A DNA stretch of 42,422 bases from Synergistales bacterium. Its GTDB lineage: Bacteria; Synergistota; Synergistia; Synergistales; Aminiphilaceae. Shown one piece after another: positions 33,474 to 41,231 of the stretch (position 1 is its first letter; each line of letters opens with the position of its first letter). The DNA is taken from assembly GCA_021736445.1 (NCBI GenBank), contig JAIPGA010000013.1, positions 1-42,422 of the forward strand, written 5' to 3'. The translations under genes and the position numbers were made by a program. The notes beneath the pieces are model-generated. The model worked only from the letters and a program-made list of their open reading frames with translations. It did no database searches and was not told the origin of the DNA.

Positions 33474-34613
33474 TCAAGCGCGGCTGTCCGGCTCCCTTTC
33501 CCCTGACAGAAGCAGCATCCCGGCGAAGGAGGTGAGCGGGATGGTGGAAAGAAGACCCACCGTTCCGGCCACGCCGCGGCAGAGCTCCTGGGCGATCATG
33601 GGATCGTTGAGCAGCGAGAAGAAGCCGGTCCCCGAGGCGGCGATCAGAAGCGCCACCACCAGGGAGCTGCCGAAGTAGGCGAGGATCAGCGTGTTGATCA
33701 TGCTGCCCAGGACATCGCGCCCCACATTCATTCCCGCCTGGAAGAGCCGGCCCCCGGGGATCTGCTCGTCGTAGGCGGCGAGCTCCGACATGGCCGAGGT
33801 GATGGAGATGGCCACGTCCAGAACGGCCCCGATGGCGCCGATGATCACCGAGGCGAGCAGCACCCCCCGCATGGAGAGCGCCGGGAGCGTGCCGGCCAGC
33901 AGCGCCCCCTCCTGGGAGCCGAGACCGTTGAGCTGCCAGAAGGCCACGGTGAACCACCCCACCAGGAAGGCCCCTACGGCACCCCCCACCGCCCCGGCGA
34001 AGGCCACGACCCAGCAGCGGCGCCGCCGGAGCACCACCACAATGGTCAGCGCCGCGATGGCGGCGACAGAGAGAAGGGCCACCAGCACCGGGGGCGTGCC
34101 GGCGAGCATGGCGGGGAGGCCCCAGCCGGCCAGCAGTCCCAGGGAGAGCAGCAGCCCCAGCAGGGCCCGGACACCGCTCCCGCCGGCTGCAAGACAGAGA
34201 AAGACGGCCACGGCCACCAGGAAGCCGATCACCTCGGGCAGACGGAAACGGTCGGAGAGGAAGTAGACCACCGTCCCGTCCTCGAAGCGGTTGGTGGAGA
34301 GCACGTAGAGCTTCCCCGGCTCCATCCGGAGGCGGCTCTCCTTGAGATGCTCCACCTCCACGGTGCGCTCACCGCCTTTGCCCTCGCCGGCGAGCACCGT
34401 CACCTCCATGTTCCGGGTCACCGTGGCCCACTCCCCCCGGGACTCCCTCTGCTCCCTGGGCGCCGAAACCCGGTGCAGCCGGACCAGCCAGGCGTCGTCC
34501 CGGTCCCACCGGGCGATGAAGACCGCCTCGGTCACCAGGCCGGCGGCGTAGCCGACGAGTACCGTAAAAAGAGCGACCAGGACAATGACCCCCAGGTTTC
34601 GCACGTCATCCAC
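33474..34613 (-). CDS. YibE/F family membrane protein
   Basis: About 379 residues. An N-terminal membrane anchor, an extracytoplasmic beta domain (about 45-125, VTRNMEVTVLAGEGKGGERTVEVEHL), then seven or eight membrane helices with the YibE/F signatures GAIGAVLDVAISITSAMSEL and GRDVLGSMINTLILAYFGSSL. Function unknown; the family is often near ion-homeostasis genes but no such partner is here. The start is uncertain: GTG 34613 (GGGGAA six bases before) is used; GTG 34604 fits the family N-terminus equally well. Monocistronic between two hairpins. Confidence 0.88.
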   Translation of the reverse strand: MDDVRNLGVIVLVALFTVLVGYAAGLVTEAVFIARWDRDDAWLVRLHRVSAPREQRESRGEWATVTRNMEVTVLAGEGKGGERTVEVEHLKESRLRMEPGKLYVLSTNRFEDGTVVYFLSDRFRLPEVIGFLVAVAVFLCLAAGGSGVRALLGLLLSLGLLAGWGLPAMLAGTPPVLVALLSVAAIAALTIVVVLRRRRCWVVAFAGAVGGAVGAFLVGWFTVAFWQLNGLGSQEGALLAGTLPALSMRGVLLASVIIGAIGAVLDVAISITSAMSELAAYDEQIPGGRLFQAGMNVGRDVLGSMINTLILAYFGSSLVVALLIAASGTGFFSLLNDPMIAQELCRGVAGTVGLLSTIPLTSFAGMLLLSGEREPDSRA

Positions 34614-34635
34614 ATCCCTTTCCCCGGCATGACAG

Positions 34636-34664
34636 GGCACCGGGAGAGCGACTCCCCCGGTGCC
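34636..34664 (-). terminator. hairpin between the papain-like protease and YibE/F genes
   Basis: GGCACCGGG (34636-34644) and CCCGGTGCC (34656-34664) with an 11-base loop, 63 bases after the protease stop. No T-run. Confidence 0.5.
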
Positions 34665-34726
34665 GTCACGAACAGGTTGATGTTCTCAGTATACACTACA
34701 TCGGCGCACTGGAGAACAGACCGGCG

Positions 34727-36469
34727 CTACCGCCTGAGCAGGACCAGAGGCAGAAGCAGGAGCGCGAAGACAGCCGGCGCCGCAAACCCAACGGAGCAGC
34801 CTCCCCCGCCGCCGTCGGCACTGCCTGTGGGCACCACACCTGTAGGTGTCGCGGTCGGGGCAGCCGTCGGGCCGGACGTCGGCGCCACCGTGGGTGCGGG
34901 CGTCGGCGTGGGGCCCGAATGGCTGTCGGTGAAGGCCTTGAGGCAGACATTGGCGTTAGGGATCTCGGTCGTCAGATCCGTCCAGGTTGTCCCATCCAAC
35001 GAGACGTAGCTCTGCCCCGCCGACGCCGTGGCGTTGCTGGTGTAACCGGTGATCGGGCGTTCCACAGCAATGGGGTAGGTGTACCCCGGCGTGGTGAGCT
35101 CCACCACGATGGAGAAGTTCTCGCCGCCGGCGACATAGACGGCGTTGCCGAGCGGAACGGTGACGTACCCCGTGCGGCCCAGTGTCCCGCCGGTCACCTC
35201 CCGCAGTGTCCCGTTGATGGGGTTGCCGGGGCTCGCCGGGAGATCGGTGTAGACATAGATGTTGTAGCTCGCCGGGTTGGACGTGGAGGCGCTGTTGCAG
35301 TAGAAGGAGACGGCCTTGATCTGTTCGCCGGCCGCCCCTTTGCCGCCGGCAGCCTCCTTGCCCGTTCCGGCCTGGAAGACATTGGCGAACCAGGCCGTTT
35401 CCGAGCTGTATCCGAAGGTATCGACCAGCCCCAGCGGGTCGTACTGGTAGTTGTAGTCGTAGTTGGTTGCGTCCTCCACGGCGTAGGCGACGCCGCTGTC
35501 GATCCCCTTGCTGTAGTAGGAGACGTAGAAATAGCCGCTGACGCCCCAGCCTGCGCCCCAGCTGTTGCGGACGATCCAGGCGCCGTCGTCGGGGGGCGTG
35601 GTGGCGAAGTTGCTCGCCGCGTAGCTGTCGTCCCAGCCGACGATGTTCACGGCGTGGTCGGAGATGCCGTTGCCCTGGTAGTAGAAGGAGCTGGTGGCGC
35701 TGTCCCAGACCGTGGCGTCACCCATGGCGGTCGAATAGACACCGATGCTGATGGCGCCGTAGTTCATCAGCGCATATTTGGCGTTCTCGATGTCGATGGC
35801 GGGGTACCTGGGCATCATCGGCGAAGCGGGATCCAGATGGAGATAGTAGGCGTTCTGTAGATGCTTCCGGATCGTCTCGCTCCCCGTGGGGTCGGCGCCG
35901 CCGTAGGGGACGGCGCTCTCCAGGACCGGTGCGTCCCAGCGCGCCAGGGTAGCGGCAGCTATCCAGTCGTCGCCGCCTGCATTCCGCCAGTCTCCGCCGC
36001 AGTCAAAGGCCGGGGAACCGTTGAAGGCCTGGTACCCCAGCTGCCACTCCGAGTAGTCCGCCGCACCCATGCCCTGTTTCAGCATGGAGGACTCGATGGA
36101 GGCCTGGGCGGCGAAGGTCCAGCACAGACCATAGGGGTTCTGGTCTTTGACGGGAGAGACCTCTCCCAGCGAACGGAGGTCGTACTGGGCCGGGGCTGTG
36201 TTGACCTGCTTGCGGGCGCTCCGTGGGACAAAGGACTTCCCCGCCAGATGGGAGAAATCCACCGGATGGGGGACATACCCCCGCGGCTCCAGGATCTGCC
36301 CGGTCCGCTTCGCCTCCTGCACCTGCTCCCGATAGGCCTCGAAGTCGGGGTTCAGCGGCGCCGACTGCAGCTCCGCCGCCCCCGCCGGCGCTCCCGCCGC
36401 CACCGCAAGAAGGACGGCCATCGCAATCAGCCCGGTCCACCGGGCATACCTGTTGGTGCTCTGCTGCAT
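34727..36469 (-). CDS. secreted papain-like (C1A) protease with lectin-like domain and Synergist-CTERM anchor
   Basis: 580 residues. A signal peptide (to about 32) and a short propeptide precede a C1A domain with oxyanion Q110, nucleophile C116 (DQNPYGLCWTFAA), H272 (ISDHAVNIVGWDD) and N302 (VRNSWGAGWG). Residues about 335-515 are a beta-sandwich like the lectin-like domain that accompanies such proteases. A Pro/Thr linker (519-550) leads to a C-terminal Gly-rich motif with C558, a hydrophobic helix and terminal Arg-Arg: the Synergist-CTERM layout, predicting processing and cell-surface attachment. It would digest external proteins, suiting a peptide-fermenting life. ATG 36469 follows GGGAG. 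Trp/Tyr-rich. Confidence 0.93.
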   Translation of the reverse strand: MQQSTNRYARWTGLIAMAVLLAVAAGAPAGAAELQSAPLNPDFEAYREQVQEAKRTGQILEPRGYVPHPVDFSHLAGKSFVPRSARKQVNTAPAQYDLRSLGEVSPVKDQNPYGLCWTFAAQASIESSMLKQGMGAADYSEWQLGYQAFNGSPAFDCGGDWRNAGGDDWIAAATLARWDAPVLESAVPYGGADPTGSETIRKHLQNAYYLHLDPASPMMPRYPAIDIENAKYALMNYGAISIGVYSTAMGDATVWDSATSSFYYQGNGISDHAVNIVGWDDSYAASNFATTPPDDGAWIVRNSWGAGWGVSGYFYVSYYSKGIDSGVAYAVEDATNYDYNYQYDPLGLVDTFGYSSETAWFANVFQAGTGKEAAGGKGAAGEQIKAVSFYCNSASTSNPASYNIYVYTDLPASPGNPINGTLREVTGGTLGRTGYVTVPLGNAVYVAGGENFSIVVELTTPGYTYPIAVERPITGYTSNATASAGQSYVSLDGTTWTDLTTEIPNANVCLKAFTDSHSGPTPTPAPTVAPTSGPTAAPTATPTGVVPTGSADGGGGGCSVGFAAPAVFALLLLPLVLLRR

Positions 36470-36551
36470 CCTCTCCACTCCCTTTCCACTCTCTACGTAG
36501 ATTGATACCCCGGCTGCCGATCGTGCCGGGGAGACTGCCCACAGCATGGAA

Positions 36552-37373
36552 TCACGATCCGCTGTACCACTCCGGTGCGTCGATGCCTTCCATCTCGGCG
36601 CCGTCAACAGGCGCCGAACGGAACCATTCGCCGTCCTTGTCCCGGTAGTAGAGATAGTCGCCGGGGGCGCTGCAGGGCGGGATCACCCGCCGGTACCAGA
36701 CGCCCTGCCGGATCTCCAGACCGCCGTCGCCGTGGCGGTGCTTCCCCTGCTGGTCCGGCGCCAGACAGGCGGCGAAACGGCGCCCTTCGGGCAGGCCGGG
36801 GAACCAGCGCGGTGCGCTCACGGCCTTCAGCGGCGTGTCGGGGGCCACCACCTTGCGGTAGCATTTGCCCTCTTCGTCCACCAGCAGCACGCTGCCCAGA
36901 CGCCTCGGTCCGGCGGGTACCAGCCGACGGGCCCAGACACCGCCGTAACGGCGCCAGGACTCCCAGGAAAAGACCAGTCCCTCGGGCATCCCTTCGGCGC
37001 TGCCGGAACTGAAGAGATTCGCGCCGCCGTCCATGGGACGGCCCGGCGCAGGGAACCACTTGGGGACCGCGGTGCGTCTCCAGGTGACATCGGGGACCAC
37101 CGCTCTGGCGTAGACATAGCCGTCCAGCGCCACCACCGTCATCCGTCCCCTGGTCGCAAAAGCGGGGATGATCCGCCGCCCCCAGAGGCTGCCGTGCAGG
37201 TTGATCCACTCGCCCCACTGGAAGGACTGGCGGTTCTCGCCGGCGCTCTGGCCGAAGGTGCCTTTCGACTCCACGGCTCTGGCCTCCTCCGGACACCCTG
37301 CCAACACCGCACACACAAAAAGACCAACCATCACCACAAGCCACTTGCTTCGCGTTTTTTTCCATCCAAGCAT
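36552..37373 (-). CDS. lipoprotein with three internal repeats, family unknown
   Basis: 273 residues. Lipoprotein signal with lipobox LAGC (C27). The mature part consists of three units of about 80 residues. Each has a W-x-RR-(I/L/V)-(I/V)-P strand (residues 64-70, 147-153, 226-232), a hydrophobic strand with a DG/EG turn, an aromatic-x-R strand, and ends in P-x-W-(F/Y) (104-107, 188-191, 267-270). No known domain is recognised; the pattern suggests a beta-propeller-like or SH3-like repeat fold. AAGGAGG precedes ATG 37373. It is 82 bases upstream of the papain-like protease gene, so it may be co-transcribed and work at the same surface. Confidence 0.8.
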   Translation of the reverse strand: MLGWKKTRSKWLVVMVGLFVCAVLAGCPEEARAVESKGTFGQSAGENRQSFQWGEWINLHGSLWGRRIIPAFATRGRMTVVALDGYVYARAVVPDVTWRRTAVPKWFPAPGRPMDGGANLFSSGSAEGMPEGLVFSWESWRRYGGVWARRLVPAGPRRLGSVLLVDEEGKCYRKVVAPDTPLKAVSAPRWFPGLPEGRRFAACLAPDQQGKHRHGDGGLEIRQGVWYRRVIPPCSAPGDYLYYRDKDGEWFRSAPVDGAEMEGIDAPEWYSGS

Positions 37374-37516
37374 AGATTTGCCTCCTTTCTTTGAGGGTGG
37401 TTGCTCAGCGTAATGCTTCAACTGGCAAAATCATAGCACAGATGGGCGGAGGGAAGAACAGAAACTGGAAGGATTTTTATCGAATCCGGAGAAAGGAGCA
37501 AGAGACACAACAAAGA

Positions 37517-37551
37517 CGCGGCAGACGGCATGGGTTCCGCCGTCTGCCGCG
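37517..37551 (-). terminator. terminator of the NapH-like gene
   Basis: CGCGGCAGACGGC (37517-37529) and GCCGTCTGCCGCG (37539-37551), 13-bp perfect stem, with TCTTTGTTGTG following on the minus strand. Confidence 0.75.
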
Positions 37552-37580
37552 GTGATCACGATGGACTCGGCGCGCAGGGT

Positions 37581-38420
37581 CTACGCCGTCTTCTCTTCGG
37601 GCTCCTCCTGCTGCGCGTCCAGCTCCCGGGCCGCGGAGACCGCCGGACAGGTTTTGCAGCTCGCCATGGTGGGGTTCCTGACGGTCTCGATCCGCAGCGC
37701 GCCGGTGGGGCATATGGCCACACAGTCCATGCAGCCGTAGCATTCCGGAGAGACGCTCAGGGTCTCACTCCCACCCTCTTCCTTAAGCTCCTTCGCCCGG
37801 GCGATCATGGGGTCCAGAAGCCGCTCGTCGAGGTCGCAGACGGTCTTGCATTTGCCGCAGCCGATGCACTTCTCGGTATCCATCACCACAGGGCTCTTCT
37901 TCCTGGCGATGGCCATGATGGAACCCAGCGTCCCGCCGGGGCAGACATGGGCGCAGAAGGACCGGGGCTCGAAGATCAGCGCCATCACGGCCGCCAGGGC
38001 GAGCATGAACTGACAGAACCGCAGAAAGAGGATCCCGTGGGCCTCGTAGGAGGCAAAGGCGACGGGCATCCCTTTGTGGATATTCACCAGCCAGACGATC
38101 CACCCGAAGTAGGCGAGCATCCCCGCCAGAAAGAGGCCCTGCAGCACCCGCCCCTTGTTGAGCCACCGCGGAAAGGGCACAAGCTGCAGGGAGATTCTGC
38201 TCCACAGCAGATCGATGAACCCGCCGTTGGGACAGAGCATACCGCACCATATCTTGCCGCGGAACATGGAGAGCAGACCGCCGATGGCGATCATCAGAAC
38301 GCAGAACCACCACTGCTTCATGATAAACACGGCGACGATGAAAGCGATCACCAGCTGCGCCTGCAGCACGCTTCTGATGCCCTTCCAGGTCTTGAGATCA
38401 AGCTGGCCTTTGGAAGCCAT
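37581..38420 (-). CDS. NapH-like polyferredoxin membrane protein
   Basis: 279 residues. Four or five membrane helices carry two NapH-type CxxxCP motifs (WCGMLCP, C59/C63; FCAHVCP, C156/C160). The soluble C-terminal part binds two 4Fe-4S clusters (C185, C188, C191, C195 and C227, C230, C233, C237-P) and ends with an extra Cys pair (C255/C258). Proteins of this type pass quinol or membrane-derived electrons to a partner oxidoreductase or a maturation system. GAGGGGG precedes ATG 38420. It is monocistronic, and its promoter carries a palindrome resembling CsoR/CstR operators, hinting at control by copper or reactive sulfur. Confidence 0.92.
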   Translation of the reverse strand: MASKGQLDLKTWKGIRSVLQAQLVIAFIVAVFIMKQWWFCVLMIAIGGLLSMFRGKIWCGMLCPNGGFIDLLWSRISLQLVPFPRWLNKGRVLQGLFLAGMLAYFGWIVWLVNIHKGMPVAFASYEAHGILFLRFCQFMLALAAVMALIFEPRSFCAHVCPGGTLGSIMAIARKKSPVVMDTEKCIGCGKCKTVCDLDERLLDPMIARAKELKEEGGSETLSVSPECYGCMDCVAICPTGALRIETVRNPTMASCKTCPAVSAARELDAQQEEPEEKTA

Positions 38421-38461
38421 TCCACATACCCCCTCACAGAGACGTACTCTCTATGAGAAGG

Positions 38462-38491
38462 ATCCTACTATACCCCTCATGGGTATGTCAA
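38462..38491 (-). promoter_or_regulatory. NapH-like gene promoter with CsoR/CstR-like operator
   Basis: Minus strand TTGACA (38491-38486), 18-base spacer, TAGGAT (38467-38462). The spacer is filled by ATACCC-5 bases-GGGTAT (38470-38486), a perfect inverted repeat of the type bound by CsoR/CstR (DUF156) repressors. No such regulator gene is in the window. Confidence 0.6.
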
Positions 38492-38686
38492 GCCGCATCT
38501 CGCCGCCGAATGCAGAGCGGAGACAGGGAACGCGCTCCGGTTCGCAGCACCGCGAAGACGCGGCCGCACACCTCCCCCCGTTGCTTTGTCCACAGCCTCC
38601 CTGCGGGGTTCGCCGTCCGGGGCCCGGGAAGACCCCGATGGCGGAGACCCTGCCGTCCATTGCAGGTGCGATTCCCGCACGTGAAC

Positions 38687-38711
38687 CGTCACCAGTACCG
38701 TTCGGGTGACG
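38687..38711. other. hairpin in the 38421-38903 intergenic region
   Basis: CGTCACC and GGTGACG arms with an 11-base loop. The 480-base gap otherwise holds the NapH-gene promoter, the 41-bp imperfect repeats and a possible regulator promoter; no gene is supported in 38500-38700. Confidence 0.35.
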
Positions 38712-38796
38712 TGTGGGCAATGTCATGTTTGTCCATGTTTTGAGGAACGGTGGCCTATGGGTAATGTCGTATCTTCCCATGTCTTGGGGAACGGTG
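38712..38796. repeat. two 41-bp imperfect direct repeats, possible mobile-element remnant
   Basis: 38712-38752 and 38756-38796 match at 32 of 41 positions, sharing GGG-AATGTC, CCATGT and GGAACGGTG. The composition differs from the surroundings. Their arrangement is like decayed element ends or repeated protein-binding sites; no transposase is present. Confidence 0.5.
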
Positions 38797-38832
38797 TGTA
38801 GCGCCGCATTCCTTTGATTTCGCAACAGTACA

Positions 38833-38861
38833 TTGTAGTCGGGGGAGAGATGTGCTACCAT
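38833..38861 (+). promoter_or_regulatory. possible promoter of the TrpR/YerC-like gene
   Basis: TTGTAG (38833-38838), 17-base spacer, TACCAT (38856-38861), 43 bases before the gene. Confidence 0.35.
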
Positions 38862-38903
38862 GCTCTGCGGTCAATTGAGCTTTCGTTTATGGGAGATGAT
38901 AGA

Positions 38904-39197
38904 ATGGCTGAAAAATGGAAAGACGCACTGACCGACCAGCTCTGCAAGGCGATGTTGAGCCTGGAAAACGTGGACGAAGCCTACCAGTTCCTCTCCGACG
39001 TGGCGACGATCGGGGAGATCAAGGCGCTTGCACAGCGCCTGGAGGTAGCGCGGATGCTGCGGGAGAGCCACAACTACGCCACCATCGCCAAGGAGACCGG
39101 CGCCAGCACGGCAACCATCAGTCGGGTGAAAAAGTGCCTCGACTACGGGGCCGACGGGTACAAGGTCGTCCTCGACCGCCTGGCGGAGAACGCCTGA
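38904..39197 (+). CDS. TrpR/YerC family DNA-binding protein
   Basis: 97 residues, all helical, of the Trp-repressor-like superfamily in its YerC/YecD branch. The N-terminal helices include LCKAMLSLENVDEAYQFLSDVATIGEI; the helix-turn-helix is YATIAKETGASTATISRVKKCL. Proteins of this branch are uncharacterised regulators; only true TrpR binds tryptophan, and no trp genes are near. ATG 38904 follows GGGAG; an in-frame ATG at 38889 lacks a site. It has its own terminator at 39223 and no operon partner. Confidence 0.92.
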   Translation: MAEKWKDALTDQLCKAMLSLENVDEAYQFLSDVATIGEIKALAQRLEVARMLRESHNYATIAKETGASTATISRVKKCLDYGADGYKVVLDRLAENA

Positions 39198-39222
39198 CCC
39201 AGGTTCTGACCGTAAGGGCGCA

Positions 39223-39253
39223 CGAAATCCCCGGGGATCCCCCGGGGATTTCG
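39223..39253. terminator. bidirectional hairpin between convergent regulators
   Basis: CGAAATCCCCGGGG, 3-base loop, CCCCGGGGATTTCG: a perfect 14-bp stem between the stops at 39197 (plus) and 39295 (minus). Confidence 0.75.
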
Positions 39254-39294
39254 CCTTGCCGTGCTCCGACGGAGCGGAACCGGCCTCAAAACCG

Positions 39295-39717
39295 CTACGA
39301 AGAGGTCTCGGTAAAGATGTTTTCCGCCATATCGGCGATGGAGATACTGGCAAACCGTTTGCTGGCCTCCTCGGAGAGCTCGTCCAGGATACGGGCCAGT
39401 TCGCAGAAATCGAAGGGACAGCCGCGGATGGAGCATTCCGTCGGGTTCAACGGTCCCTCGATGGCCTCGTAGACCTGCTTCAGCGAGATCTCACCGGGGT
39501 CCTGGTTCAGCGAGAGACCACCCCTGGGCCCGCGGAAGGTCTTGATCAGATTGGCACTGATCAGAAGCTTCAGCACCTTCTCCATGTGGGGGAAGGAGCA
39601 TCCGATCGCTTCGGCCAGAGCCTCGCGCTTCACCAGATCCTCTCCGGAATGCGCAAGGTAGACCATGGCGTGGATCCCCAGCGATGCTGCTTCGGATAGA
39701 TTTACGATTCTCGACAT
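39295..39717 (-). CDS. Rrf2 family transcriptional regulator
   Basis: A 140-residue Rrf2-type winged-helix protein. N-terminal MSRIVNLSEAASLGIHAMVYLA, recognition helix region CSFPHMEKVLKLLISANLIKT, wing RGPRGGLSL. Three cysteines C95, C100 and C105 lie at the usual cluster position (GPLNPTEC through DFCEL), indicating control by a 2Fe-2S cluster or by redox/NO. ATG 39717 follows GGGAGGG. It is not next to isc or suf genes. A 270-base leader carrying a terminator-like hairpin (39906-39944) separates it from the nearest promoter element, so attenuation is possible. Confidence 0.93.
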   Translation of the reverse strand: MSRIVNLSEAASLGIHAMVYLAHSGEDLVKREALAEAIGCSFPHMEKVLKLLISANLIKTFRGPRGGLSLNQDPGEISLKQVYEAIEGPLNPTECSIRGCPFDFCELARILDELSEEASKRFASISIADMAENIFTETSS

Positions 39718-39905
39718 GCCTGTACCCTCCCAACTCATTCTCGTTCGTCTTGCCCAACCCCGCGTTTCAGGCTCTTTTCCGGCATCCACCCTCCACCATT
39801 TAGGGTTCTTTTCTATCAAATGCCATAAACCAAACGTCTTGATTGTACACAATTTTTCACCAAGGCGCAACACCCATGCGGACAGGTATCAGCTATTCAG
39901 GCAAC

Positions 39906-39988
39906 AAAAGGTGCGTTTATCGGCACACCGGCCTGTCCCGCACCATTCCCGATGCCACCGGCCAGGCCCGGTCGGTTATCCTCTGATT
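39906..39988 (-). ncRNA. candidate small RNA or attenuator leader upstream of the Rrf2 gene
   Basis: An extended -10 TGATATAAT on the minus strand (40003-39995) starts a transcript near 39988. 44 to 79 bases on, GGTGCG (39944-39939) pairs with CGCACC (39915-39910), followed by TTTT (39909-39906). An earlier ATCGG can instead pair with CCGAT inside the terminator loop, so terminator and alternative fold exclude each other. It does not match a riboswitch class I know. It may also just terminate the hydrolase message that ends at 40030. Confidence 0.4.
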
Positions 39989-40029
39989 GTATTGATTATA
40001 TCACGTTCTCCAGACAGCCGACAGGCATT

Positions 40030-40881
40030 TCACTGCCACGCTATCCCGTCACACACCCAGGAGACCAGCAGTCGGGCCAGCCCGACCCGCGAATGGATCA
40101 GGGTGTGTCCGTCGTCGAAGACATGCTCCTCGAGGGCCACCTCCGGGTTGGCCAGAAGCGCCGCGGCGAGCGGTTCGTGATGCCCCGCAAAGGGGCAGAT
40201 CTCATCCCTGCGTCCGCCGCAGAGAAAGAAGGCCCCCTCCCGGGCGCCCCGGGCACGCTCCACCAGATCCCAGGCATCCGCATTGTCCATGATCTCCCGG
40301 AGCAATGTCGGCGCATCCGTCCCATGCAGAGGAAGCAGCTTGTCCTCGATAAACCCCAGATAGGAGGCCCGGAACGCGGCGTCCTCCCGGGCCCTCCTGC
40401 CCAGTACGCCGAAGTTGGCGGGGGTGATGCCGGCCGCAGCCGGGAAGAGATCCGGTTCGCTCCCCACCAGGAGACTGAGGAACCCCCCCATGCTGTGGCC
40501 CACGGGGAAAAGCCGGTCGGTGTCGATCCGGTGAGCCCAGGGCGCGCCGGGTTCCAGAAGGAAGCGCCGTGCCGCCCGGACATCCTCGGCGCAGTGGGAG
40601 AGGGAGAAGCTCCCTCCGGTCCCCCAGCTGCCGCGGTAGTGGAAATAGAGCACGTTGACGCCCCCCCGGCAGAGGGCGTGGGCGAGATCGAGGTTCCGTT
40701 CGTAGCCGGGGAAGCCGTGGAGCAGAAGCGCCGTCGGATGGGGCCCCGCCCCGGCGGCGAGATAGAACGTTCCGGGCACGGTCACGCCGTTGCTTTCAAA
40801 GGGGCAGGGGACCACATCCATGGGATACGCCTCGTCGCGCTCCTTCGGGTCGGCGGTGAGCCAGTCCTCTCTGTCTTCCAT
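40030..40881 (-). CDS. alpha/beta hydrolase
   Basis: A 283-residue serine hydrolase. TALLLHGFPGYERN carries the oxyanion HG loop, the nucleophile elbow is GHSMGG (S130), the acid lies in the GGRRDEICPFAGHH stretch and the histidine in VFDDGHTLIHS. It resembles the dienelactone-hydrolase/X-Pro-peptidase-like branch, with a short lid after S130 (LGRRAREDAAF). Cytoplasmic, no signal peptide. Substrate unknown. ATG 40881 follows AAGGAGG. Monocistronic. Confidence 0.92.
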   Translation of the reverse strand: MEDREDWLTADPKERDEAYPMDVVPCPFESNGVTVPGTFYLAAGAGPHPTALLLHGFPGYERNLDLAHALCRGGVNVLYFHYRGSWGTGGSFSLSHCAEDVRAARRFLLEPGAPWAHRIDTDRLFPVGHSMGGFLSLLVGSEPDLFPAAAGITPANFGVLGRRAREDAAFRASYLGFIEDKLLPLHGTDAPTLLREIMDNADAWDLVERARGAREGAFFLCGGRRDEICPFAGHHEPLAAALLANPEVALEEHVFDDGHTLIHSRVGLARLLVSWVCDGIAWQ

Positions 40882-41231
40882 GTATGGACCTCCTTCGTTC
40901 TGTCGAGGACGACAGCCTGAAATCGTATACCACGGACACGATCACGAATAGTATAACAAATAAATCCCTTCCATTTCAGCGCCCCGCCGCCCGCAGCATC
41001 CGATCTGCAGCCTCCACGAGGCCGGCTCGGCAACAGGCCGTCCGGAGACGCTCGAAACCCGCCCCCTCGTCCCCGGGGATGTTGCTGTACAATATGCAGA
41101 AGGCCACCCTTCGGCGACCGAGAAGTTTGTTTTGCTCATCTTAGGGCTTCGCCGCCGCACTGACAATCACGGAGCGCAGGCCGGAAGGCAAGAGGTACCT
41201 GCGCGTACTCTACATGGAAAGGGGCTGCACG
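40882..41231. other. intergenic region between divergent hydrolase and aminopeptidase genes
   Basis: 350 bases without a supported gene. TACAAT at 41088-41093 (plus) and TATACT near 40948-40953 (minus) are -10-like but lack good -35 boxes. Nothing else is seen. Confidence 0.4.

Noticed and set aside
38660-38690. tRNA-like T-arm (GTGCG, GATTC-type loop, CGCAC)
   Set aside because: No acceptor, D or anticodon arms could be folded around it.
39735-39785. 16-residue reading frame before the Rrf2 gene with a ribosome-like site
   Set aside because: Too short to distinguish from chance and without an attenuator-type codon run.
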